Source: JAQUSX01 sp035446985
GTDB taxonomy: Bacteria; Bacillota; Clostridia; Christensenellales; CAG-314
DNA length: 64,000 nucleotides
Assembly (NCBI GenBank): GCA_035446985.1
Contig: DAOTGG010000003.1
Location: 1 to 64,000 of the forward strand
Reading direction: 5' to 3'
This document shows, one piece after another, positions 35,850-44,046 of the stretch. Both the position numbers and the translations under genes were made by a program. The notes beneath the pieces were generated by a model, which had not been told where the DNA came from, searched no databases, and saw only the letters and a program-made list of their open reading frames with translations. The number at the start of each line of letters is the position of its first letter. The first letter of the stretch is position 1.

Positions 35850-36822
35850 AATCTTTCTCCACGTTAAATACCGGTATTGCGACGAGATTTTGTATTTTTG
35901 TAATATATTCTTCGGCGTTATATAAATACCCGTAAGCCGAAACGGGATTGACTGTCACGGCGACGAGATTCACGTCGGATATAACACGCAGAATCGCGCC
36001 CCTTTGGGTAAACGCGTCGTAATATTTTTCCGTCAAAAAAATCGCGCTGCTGTCGTTCACCACAAAAACAACGCCTTCTATATCGATATTTTTAGTAATG
36101 AACGTTTTGATTATTCCGTCTGTGAGTCCGCCGTTAACATATACGGTTTTGGGTTTGGTTTTGCTTATTTCGGTCGTGTCGTCGCTTTCGGTCTTTTGAC
36201 CGTCAGCGTAGTAAAAAACATAAGTTTTGCTGCTTTTTGTAAAAATACCTTTTTCGACAGGCAAAGAAAGCATTTTTACCGCGAAAGCCGTATCGGCTAC
36301 CGTTTCGTCAATATCTAATGAATACGACGCTCCACTTGAAAGAATAGTCGCGTCGGAAACAGCGGTCGAGCAAAGCGAACGACGCGAGAGCGCGCCGTCT
36401 ATGAGTATTTTATTTGCGCCGAATTTTTTAAACAATTGATTAACGGTTTTTAACTGTTCTATTATCGACGGTCCCGCTATTTGAATGTACCCCGAGCTAA
36501 GCGTGCGTATTATTATTATTTCTCCAAGCGGAGTAGGAATACCCGTGGAATGAAGTATTTCCACCGTCGCGGTGCAAAAAGGCAGCAGTTTTTTCGCAGT
36601 TGCCGCCAACGTGCCTTTCGGAACGAAAATTTCGGGTTTTGGAGTGATTGTCAAAACGTCGGTGGACTCGCCGTCACGTCCGACAGAAGTAATTGCCAAT
36701 ATCATTTTGCGCTCGCTTAACTCGCCTATAAGTTTATTTAAAACGGTGGTTTTGCCAGCATTTTTGCTCATTCCGATAATGGAAACGGAATAATATTTAT
36801 TGATTAGCTCGCTTAATTTCAT
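35842..36822 (-). CDS. kamB: KamB, P-loop partner of KamC
   Basis: This 326-residue protein starts with a P-loop, SIIGMSKNAGKTTVLNKL (about residues 14-31), followed by TSVGRDGEST, a switch-like segment. The middle contains LIDGALSRRS and the C-terminal half is a less conserved alpha/beta region. It corresponds to the kamB gene of lysine fermentation clusters, whose product is thought to act with the MutS-like KamC on the B12 aminomutase. It has its own promoter and AAGGA site and is translated before kamC with an eight-base overlap. The biochemical role is inference. Confidence 0.8.
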   Translation of the reverse strand: MKLSELINKYYSVSIIGMSKNAGKTTVLNKLIGELSERKMILAITSVGRDGESTDVLTITPKPEIFVPKGTLAATAKKLLPFCTATVEILHSTGIPTPLGEIIIIRTLSSGYIQIAGPSIIEQLKTVNQLFKKFGANKILIDGALSRRSLCSTAVSDATILSSGASYSLDIDETVADTAFAVKMLSLPVEKGIFTKSSKTYVFYYADGQKTESDDTTEISKTKPKTVYVNGGLTDGIIKTFITKNIDIEGVVFVVNDSSAIFLTEKYYDAFTQRGAILRVISDVNLVAVTVNPVSAYGYLYNAEEYITKIQNLVAIPVFNVEKDYE

Positions 36823-36840
36823 TATTTTTTCCTTATGCTA

Positions 36841-36869
36841 ACTATATAATTATTCGTGCTAAAAGTCAA
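36841..36869 (-). promoter_or_regulatory. kamB-kamC promoter
   Basis: Minus strand TTGACT (36869-36864), a 17-base spacer and TATAGT (36846-36841), about 20 bases before kamB. No riboswitch separates it from the gene. Confidence 0.7.
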
Positions 36870-36928
36870 TATGGATTTTGATAGGCAGATGAAAAGTGTT
36901 AAAGCGGGAAAATAAAAGTGTAAGCGCA

Positions 36929-36958
36929 TTGACATAAATACTTTGAAAAGGTTATAAT
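36929..36958 (+). promoter_or_regulatory. Promoter of the YbhN-like/rfb operon
   Basis: TTGACA (36929-36934), an 18-base spacer and TATAAT (36953-36958), followed by AAGGAG and the ATG at 36977. Confidence 0.8.
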
Positions 36959-36976
36959 CAAGCTTAAGGAGATTTT

Positions 36977-38236
36977 ATGAGCGAAAAACCCGAAAAACAA
37001 TCCGAAGGAAAAAACGAAGAAAAAACAGTCGAAAATGTCGAGAAAAAAAGTAAAGATATTTTGATTGTTATAGAAGAGCGCAAAAAAAGGGCGGAGAATC
37101 TTGTCGCGGATGAAACCGCTACGGTAGAGACTCCAAAGATATTAACGCAAAGCAAAAAACGGACTGTTTTGAGCATGGTTTTTTTGCTTGTCATTTGCGC
37201 TGTAAGCATAATTATAATGATAGTTTTGGGAAGTTCGCTTTCCGAAGGCTCGGCAAAATCGCTGCAGGAAATTTTTTCCGAAATGGAAACAAAATATTTC
37301 TTGTTCGCTTTGGTTGTGCTTTTTTTAATGCTGATTTTGGACGCGTCAAAATTCTTCCTTATCGGTAAAGTCGCGGTAGGAAAAGCGCGCGCTTTGCCAA
37401 GCTTAAAAGTTTCTCTCTTAGGAAAATATTACGACAACATTACGCCATTTAGTACGGGCGGACAAGCGTTTCAAATATATTATCTTAATAAAAAAGGTTA
37501 TTCGGCGGGGCAGGCAAGCGCGATTACGATGATAAAATATTTTGCCCAAATGTTCGCTTGGCTACTGGTGAGCGTACTGCTTATGTCGCTATGCAATAAC
37601 GCGCTCGACGGACTGAACGCAAACTTGGCCACCACGTTAAGAGTAGGCGCGTGGACGGGTTTTGCATTTAATGCCTTTTTGCCGTTGACTTTGATTTTGT
37701 TTGTAATTTTACCAAAGTTCGCCAATATTATTACTGCAAAACTGGTATCGTTTTTACACAAAATAAAAATAATTAAAGATAAAGAAAAAATAATGGGAAA
37801 AGCGCAAAAAACGGTAAAAGACTTTAAAAAGTGCTTTTTCATTATGTCAAATAGACCGCTATATTTTATTTTGCTGATTTTCATTTGCTTTTTCGAGCCT
37901 ATCGTTACGCTGAGTTTCCCTTACTTTTTGGTTTTGGCTTTTGCAAAACTCGCGCCGAGCTGGGATTTGCTCATAAACGTAATGGCTCTTAATATATTCG
38001 CTAGTTACGCCGTAGCCATTATTCCCACGCCGGGCAACAGCGGCTTTGTCGAAACAACGTTTACTTTGGCGTTTTCGTCGATAGCCGCAAGCGTGCTTTT
38101 CGGCGTGACATTTACTTGGAGATTTTTGACTTATTATATTTATATCATAATAGGTTTGTGCATAACTGTTTTTGAAATTATCCGCAAATTCGTCCGCGCG
38201 AAAAGACAAGAAAAAGCGCTAGGGGAGAAAAAATGA
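36977..38236 (+). CDS. YbhN/lysylphosphatidylglycerol-synthase-type transmembrane protein
   Basis: This 419-residue protein has a charged cytoplasmic N-terminus of about 60 residues (rich in Lys and Glu), then seven to eight membrane segments of the UPF0104/LPG_synthase_TM family. Family landmarks are LLGKYYDNITPFSTGGQAFQIYYL (about residues 148-171) and the late PTPGNSGFVE. Members of this family include the flippase half of MprF and exporters linked to polysaccharides. The soluble lysyltransferase domain of MprF is absent. The dTDP-rhamnose gene rfbA overlaps its end by four bases, so a role in envelope glycan or lipid handling is plausible. Confidence 0.83.
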   Translation: MSEKPEKQSEGKNEEKTVENVEKKSKDILIVIEERKKRAENLVADETATVETPKILTQSKKRTVLSMVFLLVICAVSIIIMIVLGSSLSEGSAKSLQEIFSEMETKYFLFALVVLFLMLILDASKFFLIGKVAVGKARALPSLKVSLLGKYYDNITPFSTGGQAFQIYYLNKKGYSAGQASAITMIKYFAQMFAWLLVSVLLMSLCNNALDGLNANLATTLRVGAWTGFAFNAFLPLTLILFVILPKFANIITAKLVSFLHKIKIIKDKEKIMGKAQKTVKDFKKCFFIMSNRPLYFILLIFICFFEPIVTLSFPYFLVLAFAKLAPSWDLLINVMALNIFASYAVAIIPTPGNSGFVETTFTLAFSSIAASVLFGVTFTWRFLTYYIYIIIGLCITVFEIIRKFVRAKRQEKALGEKK

Positions 38237-39108
38237 AAGGAATTATTTTAGCTGGCGGCACGGGCAGCAGACTTTTCCCGTCCACTTTGGCTTGTTCAAA
38301 ACAAATGCTGACCGTTTACGACAAGCCGATGATTTACTACCCGCTCTCGATACTTATGCTTGCGGGAATCCATGAAATTTTGATTATATCTACGCCCAGA
38401 GACATACCTTGCTTTAAAGAGCTATTCGGCGACGGAAAACAACTAGGATTAAATATATCTTACAAAATACAAGAGCAGCCGAAAGGTCTTGCGGAAGCGT
38501 TTATATTAGGCGAGGAATTTATCGGCAGTGATTCCGTATGTATGATCTTAGGCGACAACCTTTTTTACGGCAATTCGCTTTCGGCAGCCGTGCAAAGAGC
38601 GGCAAAACTCACGGAGGGCGCGGTACTGTTTTTATATCATGTTGACAATCCGTCGGATTACGGCGTGGCGACGATAGACAGTAACGGAGCCGTTACCGAG
38701 ATTGAAGAAAAACCGATTAATCCAAAATCACGTTACGCGGTTACGGGTTTGTATTTTTACGATAACGATATTGTAAATATAGCCAAATCCGTTACGCCGT
38801 CAAAAAGGGGCGAACTGGAAATAACGTCGGTAAATAACGAATACATAAAACGCGGAAAAGTCAGAGCGGAGTTTTTGAACAGAGGCAACGCTTGGCTTGA
38901 CACGGGCACGCACAAAACTATGCTTGAAGCGTCTATGTTTATACAAGCCATTGAGTCAAGACAAGGACTATATATCGCTTGTATCGAAGAAATCGCTTTT
39001 AGACAAGGCTTTATCGATAAAGAGCAGTTGATAGCCCTAGGTCAAAAAATGAAAAACAGCGATTACGGTCAATATTTACTGCGGCTTGCCGAAGGTGACG
39101 GAGTATGA
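38233..39108 (+). CDS. rfbA: Glucose-1-phosphate thymidylyltransferase RfbA
   Basis: RfbA makes dTDP-glucose from dTTP and glucose-1-phosphate, step one of dTDP-rhamnose synthesis. The 291-residue protein has the nucleotide-binding ILAGGTGSRLFP (residues 5-16), SKQMLTVYDKPMIYYPLS, the metal-site region ILGDNLFYG (about residues 107-115) and the sugar-binding VTEIEEKP. It overlaps the upstream membrane protein by four bases and rfbD by four bases. Confidence 0.96.
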   Translation: MKGIILAGGTGSRLFPSTLACSKQMLTVYDKPMIYYPLSILMLAGIHEILIISTPRDIPCFKELFGDGKQLGLNISYKIQEQPKGLAEAFILGEEFIGSDSVCMILGDNLFYGNSLSAAVQRAAKLTEGAVLFLYHVDNPSDYGVATIDSNGAVTEIEEKPINPKSRYAVTGLYFYDNDIVNIAKSVTPSKRGELEITSVNNEYIKRGKVRAEFLNRGNAWLDTGTHKTMLEASMFIQAIESRQGLYIACIEEIAFRQGFIDKEQLIALGQKMKNSDYGQYLLRLAEGDGV

Positions 39109-39986
39109 AAATACTTATCGTAGGTTGTTACGGACAATTAGGACGGGAATTAACTGAGATTTTAACCGGCGATTTTGCCGATATCGGAAAAATCGACGAC
39201 CGATATTTCGGCGCGCAAATTACGGGCGCGGATATAGACACTCTTGACGTAACGAACGAATTTTCACTCAATAATTATTTTGAAAATTTACGTCCCGATA
39301 TAGTGTTTAACTGTTCGGCGTATACGAATGTAGATAAAGCCGAAGAAGACGAAAAAACTGCTTACGCCGTTAACGCTACGGGCTGCTTGAATTTAGCAAA
39401 AGCGTGTAGTAGTTGCGGCGCGAAACTTGTTTCAGTTTCCACCGACTATGTTTTTGACGGCGAAAAAACAACGCCGTACGTCGAAACCGATACGCCAAAC
39501 CCACAAACCGTATATGGCTCGACGAAACTGCAAGGTGAAATTTTTATCGCGCAAAACCTTAAAGAGCATTTTATTGTCCGCACGGCGTGGCTGTACGGAA
39601 AACAAGGGAAAAATTTTGTGCGTACTATGCTGCGTTTAGGCAAAGAGCGTGATAGCGTGACGGTCGTAAACGACCAGTACGGTTGTCCCACGTACGCTAA
39701 CGACCTTGCGTATCATATGCTAAAAATCGCCTTAACAGAGCATTACGGCATATATCATTGTGTAAATAACGGCGTGTGCAGCTGGTACGACTTCGCCAAA
39801 GAAATTATGTATAAGGCAAAACTTGACTGCGTAGTCAAACCTATTACAAGCGAAGAATACGGAGCGAAAGTAAAACGCCCGCGTTTTTCCGCGCTTGAAA
39901 ACGATCGCCTGCGCAAAACTGTCGGCGATCAAATGCGAAAATGGGACGAAGCATTGGACAGTTTTTTGAAAGAAATCGAAATATAA
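39105..39986 (+). CDS. rfbD: dTDP-4-dehydrorhamnose reductase RfbD
   Basis: RfbD reduces dTDP-4-keto-rhamnose to dTDP-L-rhamnose, the last step. The 293-residue short-chain dehydrogenase has the N-terminal ILIVGCYGQLGREL loop, the NCSAYTNVDKAE segment, STDYVFDG, and the catalytic YGSTKLQGE (Tyr-x3-Lys) near residue 141. A four-base overlap joins it to rfbA; 82 A/T-rich bases separate it from rfbB. Confidence 0.95.
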   Translation: MKILIVGCYGQLGRELTEILTGDFADIGKIDDRYFGAQITGADIDTLDVTNEFSLNNYFENLRPDIVFNCSAYTNVDKAEEDEKTAYAVNATGCLNLAKACSSCGAKLVSVSTDYVFDGEKTTPYVETDTPNPQTVYGSTKLQGEIFIAQNLKEHFIVRTAWLYGKQGKNFVRTMLRLGKERDSVTVVNDQYGCPTYANDLAYHMLKIALTEHYGIYHCVNNGVCSWYDFAKEIMYKAKLDCVVKPITSEEYGAKVKRPRFSALENDRLRKTVGDQMRKWDEALDSFLKEIEI

Positions 39987-40068
39987 ACATTAACTTTTTA
40001 AAAAAAATTTATAAAGCAAATATTATTAAAAAACGTTTTTAAAAAATTAAATAAGGAAGTAAATCGAA

Positions 40069-41118
40069 GTGAAAAAATATTTAGTGACGGGCGGCTGCGG
40101 CTTTATTGGCAGCAACTTTATTAAATACGTTTTAAATAAATATTCCGACATAAGCATCGTCAATCTTGACGCTCTTACATATGCGGGAAACTTGGAAAAC
40201 CTTGCGGAATTTGAAAAAGATCCGCGATACGCGTTTGCCAAAGGAGACATCAGAGACAAAAATGTCGTTCAAAATCTGTTTAATCAGCACGACTTTGATT
40301 GCGTTATCAATTTTGCCGCTGAAAGCCATGTTGATAGAAGCCTATTAGAGCCCGATTTATTTTGCCAGACCAATGTAAACGGAACGCTAAATCTACTAAA
40401 CGCCGCAAAAGAAGCGTGGAGCAAATGCGGGTATGTTAACAAAAGATATTTGCAAGTTTCCACAGACGAGGTTTACGGAACTTTGGGCAAAACGGGATAT
40501 TTTTCCGAGACTACTCCGCTTAGCCCGCGCAGCCCGTATTCGTCCAGCAAGGCGAGCGCGGATATGTTCGCTAGAGCGTATTTTCATACCTATCAAATGC
40601 CCGTTTTGATTACCCGCTGCTCAAACAATTACGGACCGTATCAGTTCCCCGAAAAACTAATACCGCTCGTATTCAATAACGTTTGCAACCTTAAAAACGT
40701 TCCCGTATATGGCGACGGACTGCAAATAAGAGACTGGCTTTACGTGACCGACCATTGTTCGGCTATCGACACAGTCATACATAACGGAAAAATCGGCGAA
40801 GTATATAATATCGGCGGTAATAACGAAAAGACCAATATCGAAATAGTCAAAGCGATAATTAACTACGTACATAATAATATCAATCCAAAAGCGGACGAAA
40901 ATCTTATCACGCACGTTACGGACAGGCTCGGTCACGACAGACGTTACGCAATCGACGCCAGTAAAATTAAAAACGAGCTGGGCTGGACTCCGCAAACTGA
41001 ATTTCATAAAGGTATAGAGCAAACGCTTAGCTGGTATAAAGATAATTCCGAGTGGCTTAAAAAGGTCACAAGCGGCGAATACAAAAATTATTATGACAAA
41101 ATGTATTTAGGCAGGTAA
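40069..41118 (+). CDS. rfbB: dTDP-glucose 4,6-dehydratase RfbB
   Basis: RfbB converts dTDP-glucose to dTDP-4-keto-6-deoxyglucose with bound NAD+. I accept a GTG start at 40069, preceded by AAGGAAG, because the protein then opens KKYLVTGGCGFIGSNF with the usual NAD loop. Of 349 residues, other landmarks are AAESHVDRSL (about 84-93), STDEVYGTLG and the catalytic YSSSKASAD (Tyr-x3-Lys) near residue 162. Confidence 0.96.
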   Translation: MKKYLVTGGCGFIGSNFIKYVLNKYSDISIVNLDALTYAGNLENLAEFEKDPRYAFAKGDIRDKNVVQNLFNQHDFDCVINFAAESHVDRSLLEPDLFCQTNVNGTLNLLNAAKEAWSKCGYVNKRYLQVSTDEVYGTLGKTGYFSETTPLSPRSPYSSSKASADMFARAYFHTYQMPVLITRCSNNYGPYQFPEKLIPLVFNNVCNLKNVPVYGDGLQIRDWLYVTDHCSAIDTVIHNGKIGEVYNIGGNNEKTNIEIVKAIINYVHNNINPKADENLITHVTDRLGHDRRYAIDASKIKNELGWTPQTEFHKGIEQTLSWYKDNSEWLKKVTSGEYKNYYDKMYLGR

Positions 41119-41125
41119 AGAAAAA

Positions 41126-41686
41126 ATGGCAAAATTTGATTTTACCGCCTCGAAAATAAGCGGAGCTTTTATAATAGAACCAAGCGTATACGGCGACGCG
41201 CGCGGATTTTTTATGGAAACGTATAATAAAAAAGAATTTGCGAATGCTGGCATAAACATCGACTTTGTGCAGGACAATCATTCGCTTTCGCAAAAAAATG
41301 TATTGAGAGGTCTGCATTTTCAGACGGTTAATCCGCAAGACAAACTCGTAAGGGTAATACTCGGCGAAGTTTACGACGTTGCTGTCGATATAAGAAAAGA
41401 CAGCAAGACTTTTGGTCAATGGCAAGGGGTTTTATTGTCGGCTGCAAATAAACGCCAGTTTTTTATTCCGCGCGGGTGCGCTCACGGTTTTGCGGTAATA
41501 AGCGACACGGCGGAATTTGTCTACAAATGTTCGGATTTTTACACGCCCGAAGGCGAAGGGGGTATTATATGGAACGACCCGACTCTTATGATAGACTGGG
41601 CAAAATATATTGACATAGAAAAGGTGATGTTGTCGGAAAAAGACAAAAAATACCCTACTTTTAAGGAGTACAAAAGCAAGTTATGA
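41126..41686 (+). CDS. rfbC: dTDP-4-dehydrorhamnose 3,5-epimerase RfbC
   Basis: RfbC epimerises carbons 3 and 5 of the keto-sugar. The 186-residue cupin has DARGFFMETYN (about residues 24-34), the catalytic-histidine stretch VLRGLHFQ (about 60-67) and FFIPRGCAHGFAV. It lies seven bases after rfbB and overlaps the glycosyltransferase gene by four bases, completing a full rfbADBC set. Confidence 0.96.
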   Translation: MAKFDFTASKISGAFIIEPSVYGDARGFFMETYNKKEFANAGINIDFVQDNHSLSQKNVLRGLHFQTVNPQDKLVRVILGEVYDVAVDIRKDSKTFGQWQGVLLSAANKRQFFIPRGCAHGFAVISDTAEFVYKCSDFYTPEGEGGIIWNDPTLMIDWAKYIDIEKVMLSEKDKKYPTFKEYKSKL

Positions 41687-42597
41687 AAAAAGTCAGCGTT
41701 TTGCTTTCTACATACAACGGTGAAAAATATCTGCGCGAGCAGATAGACAGCGTACTGGCGCAGGAAGGGGTGGAAATAACTCTTTTTGTAAGAGACGACG
41801 GCTCTACCGACGGCACAATAGAAATATTAAAAGAATACGCCGAAAAAGGGCTGTTAACCTATACTGCGGAAAAAAACGTCGGTTTTGCAAAAAGTTTTTT
41901 TTGGCTTGTTTGTAACGCGCCCCGTAACGATTTTTATGCATTTTGCGACCAGGACGATTATTGGCGCAAGGACAAGCTTTTTGCGGCGGCGGAAAAACTC
42001 TCAGTTTTTGATAACGCAAAGCCAAATTTATATTATTCCGCGTTAAAAGTAGTGGACGAAAATTTAGTGCAGACGCACGCGTCCACACACAGTGGCTATA
42101 CCGCGCCGCCTGCCGAACGCGTGTTCCCGTCCAGCCTTATGCAAAACTGGGTTTACGGCTGCACAATGGTTTTTAATGAAGAATTAAGACGGCTTTATTC
42201 GATATACGACCAGCCGCTTTATTGTCACGACTGGACGATGTATCAAATAGCGGCGGGGCTGGGCAATGTTGTTTTTGACGAAGTTCCTCACATTGACTAC
42301 CGTCAGCACGGAACGAACGTTTACGGATTTTTCAAATCGGGATTTAATGCCTTGAAAAAAAACTTGAAATTGTTTTTTGAAAAAGAAAGTAAAAATCTGC
42401 GTCTAACGGAAGCGGAAAAATACAAAGCGTGTTACTATGAAATGCTTAGCGAAACAAACAAAAAATATCTTGACGAGCTTACAAATTATAGAAGAAGCAG
42501 AAAGGATAAAAGAGCGTTCAAAAAAGACAAAGCCTTTAAAGAAAAAGGTATCGTCGGATTTTATCACAAAATACTGATCACTTTTAATAAACTTTAA
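41683..42597 (+). CDS. Family 2 glycosyltransferase, rhamnosyltransferase-like
   Basis: This 304-residue GT-A enzyme has the N-terminal LLSTYNGEKYLREQIDSVLAQ region, DDGSTDGT (about residues 38-45) and the metal-binding DQDDYW near residue 89. It is likely cytoplasmic or membrane-associated, with a basic C-terminal tail rich in Lys. Being the last gene of the dTDP-rhamnose operon, it probably transfers rhamnose, or a related sugar, to a surface glycan. The acceptor cannot be read from the sequence. A bidirectional terminator follows. Confidence 0.88.
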   Translation: MKKVSVLLSTYNGEKYLREQIDSVLAQEGVEITLFVRDDGSTDGTIEILKEYAEKGLLTYTAEKNVGFAKSFFWLVCNAPRNDFYAFCDQDDYWRKDKLFAAAEKLSVFDNAKPNLYYSALKVVDENLVQTHASTHSGYTAPPAERVFPSSLMQNWVYGCTMVFNEELRRLYSIYDQPLYCHDWTMYQIAAGLGNVVFDEVPHIDYRQHGTNVYGFFKSGFNALKKNLKLFFEKESKNLRLTEAEKYKACYYEMLSETNKKYLDELTNYRRSRKDKRAFKKDKAFKEKGIVGFYHKILITFNKL

Positions 42598-42684
42598 GTT
42601 TTTTCTAAATGTATTTTAGATTTTTTGATGTTGTGAAATATTTTCCGCAAACATTAAGTTAGTATGATTAAAAAAATTTAAAAT

Positions 42685-42712
42685 AAAAATCCCGCTTCAG
42701 GCGGGATTTTCT
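42685..42712. terminator. Bidirectional terminator between convergent genes
   Basis: AAAAATCCCGC (42685-42695) and GCGGGATTTT (42701-42710) form a strong stem with A/T flanks on both sides. It overlaps the last codons of the leftward glycosyltransferase gene and also serves the rightward rhamnose operon. Confidence 0.85.
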
Positions 42713-43878
42713 GTATTACCAAACATATTTATTATAGCGTCGGCGATTTGCTTGCCGCCGTTTTTTGTTTTGTCAAAAACCATTGTGTTTTCAACATAAG
42801 GGGTAATAAGCGACGGGTGTTTGATAAACTGCTCGATACGGTATTTAAAATCTTCTTTATCGCGAATGACTTCGCCGCATCCGTAGTAATCTACAAAAAG
42901 ATTTTTGGTATATTCTTCTATCGGCGTCGCCCAATAATTTATAATAATAGGCGTGTGCATAAACATACTGTCCAGTATCGCGTTAGGTCCCGCTTTTGTC
43001 ACAAAAATATCGCTGGCTTTGTAATATTCGCAAATATCGTTAGTAAATCCAATAGGGCGCAAATCTATATTGCGAGGTATTTTACCCGTCATTTTTTGAA
43101 AATATTCCAGTATCGATTTATTTTTGCCCGCGACGGGAATGACAGTCAATGGGAGATTGCTTTTGAGAAGTTCCATTGTGTAGCTTTTCATATTTGCCGA
43201 AGCGTACGCTCCGTCCGCGAGAATGACTGTAAAATTGTTGGGTTTTAAATTATATTTTTTTCTATATTCTTCTTTTGAGCCGTTCGTTTCAATGACGCTG
43301 TTTCGAGCCAAATAATCAACGGTCAAAACTTTGCTTTTTCTAAATCCGCGTTCGTCAATCGCTTCCTGCGTTGCGAAGGGATTGTTGTTTATAAGAATAT
43401 CGCAGCGGTTGTCCCACCAGCCGTGAACGTTATTGTCGGGATTGTATACAACCGTTTTTAGTTTCAGACTTCTCTTTTTTGCCCGCAGTTCTTCGGCAAA
43501 ATGCGCGGGCAGATAGTGCGTGTTTACGATAACGTCCACGCCAAGGTCTTCAATAAGCTCCATAGATTTTTTACGTACGGTGGGAGCGGTATTTAGATAA
43601 AAATATTTGAGAAGTTTTTGAGTGTCTTCGCTTAAAGACATCATTTGAAAAAGAAAATTTCCCCACGTTTTCATTTTGCTTGCCATCTTGACTTGAGAAA
43701 TCATTGAATTTTCCATATTTATCATGGCGGGGTCGTTTGTGCATTTAAAAAAATCTACGTCTATTACTTCGGCTCTGTCTCCGTAATATTTTTTTAACGC
43801 GTCGGATACTGCTTTCGCGCTGGTAATGTGTCCCATACCCGCTTCAACGTAGGTCACGGCTATTTTTATTTTTTTCAT
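42697..43878 (-). CDS. GT28 glycosyltransferase, diacylglycerol glucosyltransferase/MGDG-synthase-like
   Basis: This 393-residue GT-B enzyme shows the MGDG-synthase N-terminal motif VTYVEAGMGHITSAKAVSDAL (about residues 8-28), THYLPAHFAEEL, and the C-terminal donor site VTKAGPNAILDSMFMHTPIII (about 314-334). Relatives such as UgtP build glucosyl-diacylglycerol, a membrane glycolipid and lipoteichoic-acid anchor. MurG is more distant. It is a single-gene unit with its own promoter on the minus strand. The sugar and product are inferred from the family. Confidence 0.82.
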   Translation of the reverse strand: MKKIKIAVTYVEAGMGHITSAKAVSDALKKYYGDRAEVIDVDFFKCTNDPAMINMENSMISQVKMASKMKTWGNFLFQMMSLSEDTQKLLKYFYLNTAPTVRKKSMELIEDLGVDVIVNTHYLPAHFAEELRAKKRSLKLKTVVYNPDNNVHGWWDNRCDILINNNPFATQEAIDERGFRKSKVLTVDYLARNSVIETNGSKEEYRKKYNLKPNNFTVILADGAYASANMKSYTMELLKSNLPLTVIPVAGKNKSILEYFQKMTGKIPRNIDLRPIGFTNDICEYYKASDIFVTKAGPNAILDSMFMHTPIIINYWATPIEEYTKNLFVDYYGCGEVIRDKEDFKYRIEQFIKHPSLITPYVENTMVFDKTKNGGKQIADAIINMFGNTENPA

Positions 43879-43915
43879 TTTTTATTTTAACCACCTTTGC
43901 TTTATCGGTTTCCAT

Positions 43916-43944
43916 ATTTTAGCACATAGAAATATTTAAAACAA
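43916..43944 (-). promoter_or_regulatory. Promoter of the GT28 gene
   Basis: Minus strand TTGTTT (43944-43939), a 17-base spacer ending TGC and TAAAAT (43921-43916), an extended -10 type. Confidence 0.5.
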
Positions 43945-44000
43945 TCTTTTAGTTAAATTATCCCCCGTCTTTCACATAAATTTCAAAAAGCGACAAAAAA

Positions 44001-44030
44001 CGACGGCTATATTTTTAGCCGTCGCTTTTT
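44001..44030 (-). terminator. Terminator after the P5C dehydrogenase operon
   Basis: CGACGGCTA (44001-44009) pairs with TAGCCGTCG (44016-44024). Leftward reading gives the stem followed by six T. Confidence 0.85.
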
Positions 44031-44046
44031 AAAATCTATCAAATTG

